Assembly: GCF_000384475.1 (NCBI RefSeq)
Contig: NZ_ARWB01000001.1
Coordinates: 4,330,123 to 4,394,122 of the forward strand
Direction of reading: 5' to 3'
Source: Methylopila sp. M107
GTDB taxonomy: Bacteria > Pseudomonadota > Alphaproteobacteria > Rhizobiales > Methylopilaceae
Length of the DNA stretch: 64,000 bases
Position numbers and translations under genes: made by a program. Under the pieces are notes generated by a model. The model saw only the letters and a list, made by a program, of their open reading frames with translations. It was not told the DNA's origin and searched no databases. Of the stretch, positions 8,792-16,603 are shown piece after piece. Position 1 is the stretch's first letter; each line of letters starts with the position of its first letter.

Positions 8792-9922
8792 TCAGGCGCG
8801 CTCTTCGAGCGGATGGGTGCGCAGGCGATGCGGATCGTAGAACGGCGTCCGCACGACATGGGCCGTGAACGTGCCGGCCGGCGAGACGACCTCGAAGGTC
8901 GTGCCGATCGCCTTCAGCTCTGGCGGCACGCTGCCGAGCGCGATCGACTTCATCAGGTGGCGGCTGTACGTGGTCGAGTTGACCGTGCCGACCTCCTTGC
9001 CGTCTTTGACGAGCTTGGCGCCCGGTTCGATCGCCTCATGGGCGTCGATCTCGATGCCCACGTTGGCGGAGCGGATCTCGCTCTTGCGCTTCTCGAGCGC
9101 GGCCTTGCCGTTGAAGTCGAGCTTCGTGAGGTCGACGGTCCAGTCGGCGCCGACCTCCCAAGGCGTCTCGTCGCCCTTCGGCATGTCGAACGGGAAGAAC
9201 AGCAGCGCGCCCTCGACGCGGACGATGTCGAGACAGTCCCAGGACGCCGCGCAGATCCCGAACGGCTTGCCTGCCTCCATGATCTTGTCCCACAGGAACG
9301 GGGCGTCGGCGGCGGACGAAAACACCTCGTAGCCGCGCTCCGCCGAATAGCCGCCGCGCGCGATCGAGACCGTCTTGCCGAACAGCACGTTGGGCGCATG
9401 CTCGAAGTACTTCAGCTTCGACAGGTCCTTTTCCGCGTGCGGCGCCAGGATGTCGAGCGCGAGCGGGCCCTGCAGCGACAGGATGTGGACGTCGTCGTCC
9501 TTGGCCCATGTGGACTGTGAGCCGGCGAAGAACCCGTCGATCACGTCTTCGAGGCTGCCGCCGCCATGGGAGAGGCGGAACTCGGTCGGGCCGTCCCGAT
9601 AGACCAGCACGTCGTCGATCAGCGAGCCGTTCTCGTCGACGATGTTGGAAATCGCCGACTGGCCCGCCTTCAGCCCGTCGACGTCGGTGGTCAGCATCTT
9701 GTTGAGGACGGCGACGACGTCGGCGCCGGAGACGTCGATGATCCGCAGACCCGAGACGTCGAACAGCCCCGCTTTCGAGCGGACGATTGCGACCTCGTCA
9801 TAGGCGTCGGTCGAATAATGCTGCGGGATCGGCATGCCGTTCCAGTCGCTGTCGAGCTTGGAGCCGAGCGCCTGATGGATGGCCTGGAGCGCGTTCTTGC
9901 GCGGAAAGTCTTCGGGTCCCAT
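8792..9922 (-). CDS. dmmD: GcvT-like folate protein of the dimethylamine monooxygenase system
   Basis: This 376-residue aminomethyltransferase-family protein (COG0404) lacks the other glycine-cleavage genes around it. The usual GcvT opening is present (YDEVAIVRSKAGLFDVSGL, about 42-60), as is a conserved RGGYSAERGYEVF block near 190. In dmmDABC/HODM systems the GcvT-like subunit binds tetrahydrofolate and is thought to capture formaldehyde released from dimethylamine as methylene-THF; that role is inferred here from family and position. A GGGAA run lies about 11 bases before the ATG at 9922. It sits between dmmC and tmm, with a palindromic repeat in the 185-bp gap to dmmC. Confidence 0.82.
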   Translation of the reverse strand: MGPEDFPRKNALQAIHQALGSKLDSDWNGMPIPQHYSTDAYDEVAIVRSKAGLFDVSGLRIIDVSGADVVAVLNKMLTTDVDGLKAGQSAISNIVDENGSLIDDVLVYRDGPTEFRLSHGGGSLEDVIDGFFAGSQSTWAKDDDVHILSLQGPLALDILAPHAEKDLSKLKYFEHAPNVLFGKTVSIARGGYSAERGYEVFSSAADAPFLWDKIMEAGKPFGICAASWDCLDIVRVEGALLFFPFDMPKGDETPWEVGADWTVDLTKLDFNGKAALEKRKSEIRSANVGIEIDAHEAIEPGAKLVKDGKEVGTVNSTTYSRHLMKSIALGSVPPELKAIGTTFEVVSPAGTFTAHVVRTPFYDPHRLRTHPLEERA

Positions 9923-9985
9923 GGGGCATTTTCCCTTTTTGAGTCCGGCCTTTGGAGACCGTTGAAGGATGTGAAACCAGTGAGG

Positions 9986-10078
9986 CGTCGTCCCCCGGCT
10001 CGTCCGGGGGATCCAGGGTCAAACGTCGAGCGCGGCGTGCCGGAGGTCTGGATGCCCCGGACAAGCCGGGGCATGACG
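9986..10078. repeat. Intergenic palindromic repeat (CGTCCCCCGG...GGGGCATGACG)
   Basis: Hairpins CCCCCGGCTCGTCCGGGGG and GCCCCGGACAAGCCGGGGC-like lie inside the element, between dmmD and dmmC. Confidence 0.7.
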
Positions 10079-10107
10079 TGGGCGCGCCGAAGCGCTCATC
10101 GGTCTCC

Positions 10108-11148
10108 TCAGTCCGGGAAGAACCCGGGGGAAGTCGGCGCGCCGTCGTCGTGCTTGGCCAGCCACGCCACGGTGTCGGCGCGATAGTTCGTGAGGCCCTT
10201 GTAGGTCGCGAGCTCTTCCGGCAGGTCGCGCAGCACGCGATGCAGCCGGCGCCCCCATTTCGGGATCGTCACGAGCTCTTCCATCTTGATGAGGTAGCAG
10301 CGGATCGAGAACACGATGGCGTTCGAGCGCGGCAGCCGCCACAGCGCCTGCAGCTCGACGCGCAGGTGCACCTTGTCGCCCACGTTTTCGGGCGTGACCG
10401 TCGTCCGGTCGATGCCCCACTGATGGTACTTCTCCGGCGACGTATCGAGCCGCGGATTGACCGTCATGGTCCAGTTCAACCGGCGCACGGGCCGTCCCTG
10501 CTGAAGGTTGAGCAGGAACTTCAGCGCCCGGTCGAACACTCCGATGTCATGGGCGAGCGGCACGGGCCCGTGCCACTCCATGAAGTTCATGCCCATGTCG
10601 AAATCGAGCGACCAGTCGGCCTGCGTCGTGACGATGCCGGCGTCCATCCAGAGATTTTCTTGGCGCTGGTCGAGCAGGCAGAAATCGCCCTGGCACTGCC
10701 GGGTGATGTACTCCATCGGCGGATGGGGCAGCGTCGCCGTATCGCCGAAGACGAAGCGCTGGTCGATGCCGAGCGGCCTGTTCACCCAATGCCAGCGATC
10801 GCCGTCGCGGGTGAGCGTGAAATGTTCCGGATAGTGCTTCGCCATCGACTCCATCAGGAGTTCGACGAGGTCCCATTCCGCCGTGATCATGTGCGGCATG
10901 GACTGGCAGCGCAGCGGGTCCTCCTTCAGCACCAGCGCCCGGTCGGCCATCTCGGCGACGTAGTGCTCGTCGATGTCGATCGGGAACTCGGTCGCGGACT
11001 TCACGGGTCCCGGCATGTGCTGCTCGATGTTGACCGCGTACATGTACGCGTCCTTGTCGAACGGGAACGGAAAGCGCTGGATGCCTTCCGGGCTGTTCGA
11101 GAAGGTGAAGTCGTCGCGGAAGGTTTCGGTCTTGAACTGGATGGTCAT
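10108..11148 (-). CDS. dmmC: Dimethylamine monooxygenase haem subunit (DUF3445)
   Basis: This 346-residue protein belongs to the DUF3445 haem-dependent oxidative N-demethylase family, whose PAS-fold domain binds haem and hydroxylates secondary amines. In this cluster the substrate should be dimethylamine, giving monomethylamine and formaldehyde. Recognisable blocks include FPFDKDAYMYAVNIE near the start and WVNRPLGIDQRFVFG mid-protein. I chose the ATG at 11148 (MTIQFKTETF) because GGAGG lies 8 bases upstream; the frame is open to 11355 but that stretch is repeat DNA. Naming follows the order dmmA-B-C-D seen here; some authors call this the alpha subunit. Confidence 0.87.
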   Translation of the reverse strand: MTIQFKTETFRDDFTFSNSPEGIQRFPFPFDKDAYMYAVNIEQHMPGPVKSATEFPIDIDEHYVAEMADRALVLKEDPLRCQSMPHMITAEWDLVELLMESMAKHYPEHFTLTRDGDRWHWVNRPLGIDQRFVFGDTATLPHPPMEYITRQCQGDFCLLDQRQENLWMDAGIVTTQADWSLDFDMGMNFMEWHGPVPLAHDIGVFDRALKFLLNLQQGRPVRRLNWTMTVNPRLDTSPEKYHQWGIDRTTVTPENVGDKVHLRVELQALWRLPRSNAIVFSIRCYLIKMEELVTIPKWGRRLHRVLRDLPEELATYKGLTNYRADTVAWLAKHDDGAPTSPGFFPD

Positions 11149-11264
11149 TTGAGGCCTCCGGCGTTCAGGTCTCGGGTTTTGCGAAAACGACGCAGCTCTC
11201 TTGTCCCGGCCTCGAGCCGGGATCCAGACGCGCCGAAATTTCCTGAAACGGCGCCGCCGCTTCC

Positions 11265-11359
11265 CGTCATGCCCGCGCCTTCGCGCGGGTATCCACGACT
11301 TGGCTGGCGGCGTGCTCGACGAAGGAAGTCGTGGATACCCGGCTGCGCCGGGCATGACG
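11265..11359. repeat. Intergenic palindromic repeat (CGTCATGCCCGCG...GGGCATGACG)
   Basis: The outer arms CGTCATGCCCG and CGGGCATGACG frame an inner inverted pair GTATCCACGACTT / AAGTCGTGGATAC. It lies in the dmmB-dmmC gap. Confidence 0.8.
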
Positions 11360-11385
11360 GCTGGGTGAGCGGCTCGACGCTTCCG

Positions 11386-11523
11386 CCCCCTCCCCCTTGC
11401 GGGGAGGGTAAGGGTGGGGGTGGCGCCGAATTGAGCGCTGCGGCCGCGCGTAGAGCGGCTTTTGCCGAAGCGTCATCTCCTGAACGACCCCCACCCCTTA
11501 CCCCTCCCCACAAGGGGGAGGGG
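11386..11523. repeat. Composite repeat with CCCCCTCCCCC / GGGGGAGGGGG arms
   Basis: The block CCCCCTCCCCCTTGCGGGG followed by GGTAAGGGTGGGGGT is mirrored by ACCCCCACCCCTTACCCCTC and ACAAGGGGGAGGGGG about 60 bases later, giving a long imperfect hairpin in the dmmB-dmmC gap. Confidence 0.75.
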
Positions 11524-11551
11524 GACAAGCGCGAGGTCTCGTAGCGCGCGC

Positions 11552-12514
11552 TCACAGGTCCAGCACCAGTTCGCGGCCCTTCAGCCGCGAGACGCAGATC
11601 ATGATCTTCTTGCCGGATGCGTGCTCGTCCTCGGACAGATAATGGTCCTTGTGGTCGAGCTCGCCGTCGCAGGAGACGACCGCCGTCTCGCACTGCCCGC
11701 AGGCGCCGCCGCGGCACAGGAACGGCGCGTCGACGCCCGCCTCCTCGATCGCCTCAAGCAAGGTCTGGTCGGAGCGGACGTCGGCCGTGATCCCGGCTCG
11801 GCTCAGCACGACCGAGAACGGCTCGCCGCCGCCTCCGCTAAGGAAGCGCTCGGCGTGGAGGTTTTCCTCCGGCCAGCCCGCCTCGGCTCCGCCGTTGAGG
11901 ACCGCGTCGATCATCCCTTCCGGGCCGCAGACGTAAAGATGCGTGCCAAGCGGCTGGTGCTTCAGGATGTCGACCATCACGACGACCTCCTGCGCGTCGT
12001 CGCGATAGAGCTTCAGCCTGTCGCCGTGCAGCGCCTTCAGTTCCTCGACGAAGGCGCCATGGGCGGCCGAGCGCATGGCGTAATGCAGCTCGTACGGCTT
12101 GGCCTGGCGCTTGAGGTCCTCGGCCATGGCGAAGATCGGCGTGATGCCGATGCCGCCCGCGACCAGGATGTGCTTGCGCCCCGTCCGCACGATCGGGAAC
12201 AGGTTGACCGGCATGGCGATCGTGAGCTCCGAGCCGACCGCAACGCGCTCATGCATGAACTTCGAGCCGCCGCGTGAGTTCGCCGTCCTCAGGACGCCGA
12301 TCCGGTAGCTCGAGCCGTCGAGCGCGCGATCGATCAGCGAGTAGGGGTTTTTGATGTGGCGGCCGTCGTCGTTCATTGTGACGATGACGTGGGAGCCCGC
12401 CGAGAAGGCCGGCAGCGGCTCGCCGGAAACGGCCGCGAGCCGGAACCGCTTCACCGTGTCGGTCGCCTGCTCGATCTCGACGACGCGAACCTTCAGCTGG
12501 ACGCCGCCGCTCAT
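11552..12514 (-). CDS. dmmB: Dimethylamine monooxygenase reductase subunit (FMN/NAD(P)/2Fe-2S)
   Basis: This 320-residue phthalate-dioxygenase-reductase-type protein passes electrons from NAD(P)H to the DmmC haem. An N-terminal flavin domain contains NPYSLIDR near residue 76. A nucleotide-binding domain has AGGIGITP near 120 and CGPEGM near 195. The C-terminal plant-type ferredoxin domain has CRGGACGQC plus a later Cys, the C-x4-C-x2-C...C cluster ligands. The ATG at 12514 overlaps the dmmA stop by 4 bp, indicating translational coupling; the longer open frame to 12640 lies wholly in dmmA. Confidence 0.92.
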   Translation of the reverse strand: MSGGVQLKVRVVEIEQATDTVKRFRLAAVSGEPLPAFSAGSHVIVTMNDDGRHIKNPYSLIDRALDGSSYRIGVLRTANSRGGSKFMHERVAVGSELTIAMPVNLFPIVRTGRKHILVAGGIGITPIFAMAEDLKRQAKPYELHYAMRSAAHGAFVEELKALHGDRLKLYRDDAQEVVVMVDILKHQPLGTHLYVCGPEGMIDAVLNGGAEAGWPEENLHAERFLSGGGGEPFSVVLSRAGITADVRSDQTLLEAIEEAGVDAPFLCRGGACGQCETAVVSCDGELDHKDHYLSEDEHASGKKIMICVSRLKGRELVLDL

Positions 12515-13113
12515 GCGTAGAGCTCCTCGGCTGGCGGGACGTCGCCCGGCGCTTCGGCGTCGATCGACACGCCCTGGAAGGCGCCGAGCCGGCGCGAATA
12601 GTGGTCGCGAACCAGAAGCGGCACGCCGCAATGGGCGCAATCAATTGGCGAGACGGTCACGTTCTCCATAAATCCCTTGCAGTGAACGCACTGGACGCGG
12701 CGCGCGAGCGAACCGCGATGCTCGGTGCGGATGGAATAGGGTTCGACGCCGTGCTCGATCCCGGCGGCCACCACCTGCCCGACGAAGCCCTCGACTCCGG
12801 CGGCGTAGAGTCGCGTGCCCATCTGGGCGGTCGCGAGCAGGCCGTTCAGGCGGATGAGCGCGGTCTCGACGGTCGGCATCACATGCAGCGCGTCGGGCTT
12901 CAGGGCCGCGAGCTTGGCGGCGTGGTCCTCGCCGGCGGAGCCGCCGGGCGTGTAGACGACCGTCGTGGCCGCCATCGCGTCGCCGGCCTCGACGAAGGCG
13001 TCGAGCGCGGCCAGCGCGCCTTCGCCTTCGGCGGCCACCAGATGGCGGCGCGCCTTTTCGTCGAAGACGAGGCCTTTGTAGACCGGGCGGCTTTTGATCG
13101 GCGACTCGAGCAT
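12511..13113 (-). CDS. dmmA: Dimethylamine monooxygenase small subunit with zinc ribbon
   Basis: This 200-residue protein matches the DmmA-like family: a ferredoxin-reductase-like N-terminal half (a GTRLYAAGVEGF block near 98) and a C-terminal ribbon with CVHC and CAHC pairs spaced 15 residues apart, likely binding zinc. In DmmABC it is a subunit with an assembly or electron-transfer role that is not fully settled. It is the first dmm gene after the permease (71-bp gap) and overlaps dmmB by 4 bp. The ATG at 13113 gives the full family length. Confidence 0.82.
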   Translation of the reverse strand: MLESPIKSRPVYKGLVFDEKARRHLVAAEGEGALAALDAFVEAGDAMAATTVVYTPGGSAGEDHAAKLAALKPDALHVMPTVETALIRLNGLLATAQMGTRLYAAGVEGFVGQVVAAGIEHGVEPYSIRTEHRGSLARRVQCVHCKGFMENVTVSPIDCAHCGVPLLVRDHYSRRLGAFQGVSIDAEAPGDVPPAEELYA

Positions 13114-13184
13114 TTCTCAACTCATGCTTGGGCGTCGGAAGGGGCCTCGGCGCGGAGCAAATTCCGCGCCGAGGCTGAGGGTCG

Positions 13185-14906
13185 TCAGAGCTTGAAGACC
13201 CAGTTGGCGATCAGCACGGTGGCGACGCCTGCGGCCAGCGTGACGTAGGGCAGAACGCCCGCCTTCCGGGGCATCACGGCGGCGTCGCCGACCTGAAGGT
13301 CTTCCAGCATCTTGGCCGGGAACTTGCCCTTGTCCTGGACGTAGTGCCGGAAGAAGAACACCGGGATGATCAGGGCAGCGGTGATCAGGCCCGCCCACAG
13401 CGCCATCGGGTTCCAGACCTTCGCGCCGGCGCCCATGAAGACGGCGTTCACGAAGGCGAAGAAGACGCCGATCACGATGATGAAGGTCGGGGCCTTGAAC
13501 GGCCGGTCGATATGGCCGCTGTCGATCCGGTGGATCCAGCCGGAGTTGAGGTTCAGGAAGTTGAAGATGATGTAGCCGCAGTTCGACACCGCCAGGATGA
13601 AGAAGAACGAGGTGGCGTCGGCGCAGGCGATGGCGAGCAGCACGAGGTTGACGCAAAGGTCCGTCCACATCGCGTTGGTCGGCGCGCCGTTGTGGTTGAC
13701 GTGGCTGAGATATTTGGGGAGCCAGCCGTCGACCGAGCCCTGGTAGAGCGTGCGCGAAGAACCGGCCATCGCGGTCATCAGGCAGAGCATGAGCGCGAGG
13801 ATCATCAGCATGACCAGCGCGTTCTCGATGATCGGACCGCCGCCGACCATATGGGCGAGCGCCGCCGCGACGCCGGAGCCGTCGACGATCGGCGTCGCCA
13901 GCATGCCGGTGAGGCCGAGCTCGCTCTGGAACGTGAAGGGCACGATCACGAAGATCGCGATGCAGAGCAGGCCCGAATAGAAGATCGCCTTGAACGTGTC
14001 GGTCTTCGGGTCCTTGAACTCGCTCGTGTAGCAGATCGAGGTCTCGAAACCGTAGGTCGACCAGGCGGCGATGAACATGCCGCCCAGCACCAGCGTCCAG
14101 CCCGAGATGTTCCATGCGCCCGGCTCCGGCGCGTAAGCGGCCGCGAGCGGCACGAACGGGGAAAAATTCGACCAGTTGACGCCGTGCTGCAGGAGTGGCG
14201 CGACGCCGACGATCAGCAGCGGGATGATGACGAGCAGGCCGACGAACTTCTGCACCCGCGCTGTCGACAGGATGCCGCGATGCTGGACCGCGAAGGTGCC
14301 GAGCATCAGGAGCGCGCCGACGAAGAAGGCCGAGTTCAGCGAGAACGACACCGGGCCGAGCGAGCCCGAGAACAGCGTCCAGGTGCGGATCGTCGGCGTC
14401 AGCGCCGTGACGGCGGCCGCCGTCTTCTCCGCGTCCGGAATGTTGCCAAGGCCGGCGCCATTGGCGGTGAGCCAGCTCGCGACGGAAGCGGCGTCGGCGC
14501 CGGGGATCGGCGCGATCGCGTTCAGGATGTAAGCGGCGGCGATCGAGCAGCCGAGCGAGAGGACCGGCGTCCAGGCGAACCAGTTGCACCACACCGAGAG
14601 CGGCGCGACGGGTTTTGCGTAGCGCACCCAGGCGGCCGCGCCGTAGATCGACGCGCCGCCGGACTTGTTGGGGAAGAGGCCCGCGATCTCGGCGTAGACG
14701 AAGGACTGCAGGAAGCCCATCAGCATCGAGGCCGCCCAGATCGCGAAGGCGGGCGTTCCGGTCGTGCCGGCGATGCCGCCGATCGAGAACAGCACCAGCG
14801 GCGGCACGCCGCTCGCGACCCAGAAGGCGCCAGTCCACGAAATGCTTCTTCGAAGCTGCGCGGGTTCGCCCCCCGCCACGCTGATGTCCGTCGCCGCGAT
14901 AGTCAT
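13185..14906 (-). CDS. APC-superfamily permease, candidate methylated-amine importer
   Basis: This 573-residue inner-membrane protein has about 12 hydrophobic segments and amino acid/polyamine/organocation features (SWTGAFWVASGVPPLVLFSIGGIAGTTG-like first helix region; FPNKSGGASIYG in the loop after helix 2). Its position as first gene before dmmABCD-tmm-tdm suggests import of trimethylamine or a related amine, where other bacteria use a BCCT-type transporter; the substrate is inferred. Two in-frame ATGs are close together (14912 and 14906). I chose 14906 because GGGGA sits about 6 bases upstream. Upstream lies the long gap shared with the LuxR regulators. Confidence 0.8.
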   Translation of the reverse strand: MTIAATDISVAGGEPAQLRRSISWTGAFWVASGVPPLVLFSIGGIAGTTGTPAFAIWAASMLMGFLQSFVYAEIAGLFPNKSGGASIYGAAAWVRYAKPVAPLSVWCNWFAWTPVLSLGCSIAAAYILNAIAPIPGADAASVASWLTANGAGLGNIPDAEKTAAAVTALTPTIRTWTLFSGSLGPVSFSLNSAFFVGALLMLGTFAVQHRGILSTARVQKFVGLLVIIPLLIVGVAPLLQHGVNWSNFSPFVPLAAAYAPEPGAWNISGWTLVLGGMFIAAWSTYGFETSICYTSEFKDPKTDTFKAIFYSGLLCIAIFVIVPFTFQSELGLTGMLATPIVDGSGVAAALAHMVGGGPIIENALVMLMILALMLCLMTAMAGSSRTLYQGSVDGWLPKYLSHVNHNGAPTNAMWTDLCVNLVLLAIACADATSFFFILAVSNCGYIIFNFLNLNSGWIHRIDSGHIDRPFKAPTFIIVIGVFFAFVNAVFMGAGAKVWNPMALWAGLITAALIIPVFFFRHYVQDKGKFPAKMLEDLQVGDAAVMPRKAGVLPYVTLAAGVATVLIANWVFKL

Positions 14907-15057
14907 TGCCATTCCCCGCTGAAGTATTGACGCGCGAAGCGCCCGAACGCCTGAGCCTGACCCGGATTGCCGTACGACGTTTTCCCCTGACCTCGCCGCG
15001 CCCTGCATTTCAGGGCGACGACGGCGTCAAAGGATGCGCGAATGCTCTCCGGAGCAG

Positions 15058-15069
15058 GATCATATGATC
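15058..15069. promoter_or_regulatory. Perfect 12-bp palindrome, candidate LuxR operator
   Basis: The bases GATCATATGATC are fully self-complementary. They lie about 150 bp upstream of the permease start and 480 bp upstream of the first LuxR-type gene. Assignment as the operator is by position only. Confidence 0.4.
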
Positions 15070-15104
15070 TTGCTATCAAAGCGAAATCTTCGATCTGCAG
15101 AGAT

Positions 15105-15117
15105 ATGCCCATGGCAT
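15105..15117. promoter_or_regulatory. Inverted repeat ATGCC-CAT-GGCAT
   Basis: Five-base arms around a three-base centre lie 36 bp beyond the 15058 palindrome in the same divergent gap. It may be a second regulator site, but this is weak. Confidence 0.25.
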
Positions 15118-15547
15118 GGCCCGGATCGTCTGTGTCGTTTCAACCTGACGGGAATGATGCAGAGATTTTCTTCTATGTCAAAAGTTTTTCTTTTGAATAA
15201 AAAATAGGCGTCATCGCCGAATATTGCGGCGCCCAATGCGCGGAAGTCGAACGGCCACAGACCTCAAGCGTATGCGAGCGCCAATGCTCGCCGCGAGGCG
15301 GCTTTCTTCTAAAACGATGAGTCGGAGGATTGCGCCGCACTGCAGCTCAGCTCCGACCGTCCAGCATCCCTGTCGCGACGTCTTCGCCCGAGCGGCGCGC
15401 GTCTCGATGTTATTATTTGCAACGATGATTGGCCGATCGGCTCTTGCGCGCAATGGTGACGATTGGCGCCACAGTCGTGTCCCGCGCGGCCGATCTGCGG
15501 CCTCGGACGCGCTTTGTGCGTTCCGCGAAAGCACCTAGGCTTCTGGC

Positions 15548-16603
15548 ATGACCCCGACGATCCAGCGGCAAGGCCTGCCCCGCATCGACGCGCCCGACTG
15601 GTACGCGCATGCGGGCGCGGTCGTAACGTCGATCGGCACGCCGTTCTTCCATCGCGAGCTGATCAAACTGCTGGAGGCGAGCATCCGCAGCGACGCGGTC
15701 TGGATCATCCGCTATTCGGGCGAGGCGCCGCCCGACGTCGTCTACACGCACAATGTGTCGGACGCCGCGGAGCGGGTTTATTCCGACCAGTGCGCGGGCG
15801 TCGACCCGTTCTCGATGCGCTGGAAACGCGAGCGCCGGGCCGGCGTGTCGACGCTGGCACGGCTGCGCGACGACAGCGTCGAGTACCTGCTCTACACCAA
15901 GCTTTTCCTGCCGGCAGCCGGCGTCGAGGACGAGCTCGGCGTCTTCTTCCCGGTCACGGCGCACAATTGTTATGCATTCTTCCTCGAGCGCGAGCGCGGG
16001 CTGTTCACGCAAGGCGACGTCGAGCGCGCGGAGCTGATGTATCCGGCGCTCGCCGGCTTTTATCGGGCCCATCTCGGCTGGCTGTTCAACGAGCTGCGCT
16101 ATTCCAACACGCCCGAGACGACCGGCCTGATCAACCGCCCGACGCTGATCCAGGACCGCGCCGGCCAGCAGGTCTACGCCAACGAGACCTGGGGCGCGGC
16201 GGTTCGGGAGACGCCGTCGATCCTGCCCGTGATCGAGGCGCTGACAGGGCGGGGCGCAAGCTCCGTCTCGTTCGACGCGTTCGTGCTGAAATCCGAACTG
16301 CTCGGCGCCGATTTTCCGCTCGCCCCGGGCGGGCGCATGTTCGTCGTCGAACGGCCGGAGTCGTCCTATGCGCGGACAAACGACCACGTCGCCAACATCT
16401 TCCAGATCTTCAGCCCGCGCGAGCGCGACATCCTTGACATGGTCATGCGCGGCAAGACCAACGCCCAGATATCCGGCGAGCTCGACATCAGCGTGGGCGC
16501 CGTGAAGAACTGCAAGATGCGCCTCTACCGCAAGGCGGAGGTGACGAGCGAGCGGGCGCTGGTCGCCAAGTTCACGCCGCTCTACAGGCCGCAGCCGGGA
16601 TGA
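15548..16603 (+). CDS. LuxR-type transcriptional regulator, first of a tandem pair
   Basis: This 351-residue protein ends in a LuxR/FixJ helix-turn-helix (FSPRERDILDMVMRGKTNAQ, about residues 288-307, followed by the recognition helix ISVGAVKNCKMRLYRK). The N-terminal 270 residues show no response-regulator receiver domain; they may be a small-molecule sensor. The ATG at 15548 starts MTPTIQRQG. It is the first gene upstream of the methylamine cluster, divergent to it, and overlaps the next regulator gene by 4 bp. Control of the amine genes is inferred from position. No autoinducer synthase is nearby. Confidence 0.8.
   Translation: MTPTIQRQGLPRIDAPDWYAHAGAVVTSIGTPFFHRELIKLLEASIRSDAVWIIRYSGEAPPDVVYTHNVSDAAERVYSDQCAGVDPFSMRWKRERRAGVSTLARLRDDSVEYLLYTKLFLPAAGVEDELGVFFPVTAHNCYAFFLERERGLFTQGDVERAELMYPALAGFYRAHLGWLFNELRYSNTPETTGLINRPTLIQDRAGQQVYANETWGAAVRETPSILPVIEALTGRGASSVSFDAFVLKSELLGADFPLAPGGRMFVVERPESSYARTNDHVANIFQIFSPRERDILDMVMRGKTNAQISGELDISVGAVKNCKMRLYRKAEVTSERALVAKFTPLYRPQPG

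Larger units (their letters stand above)
14907..15547. other. Divergent control region between the methylamine cluster and LuxR genes
   Basis: This 641-bp gap contains no convincing gene. An AT-rich stretch at about 15140-15210 and two palindromes (15058 and 15105) suggest that it holds the divergent promoters. I could not fix a confident -35/-10 pair for either direction. Confidence 0.5.

Noticed and set aside
14903-15112. A 69-codon frame just upstream of the permease, starting MGISLQIEDF
   Set aside because: It overlaps the permease start and covers the palindromes; no ribosome-binding site or family signal, so it is probably control DNA.
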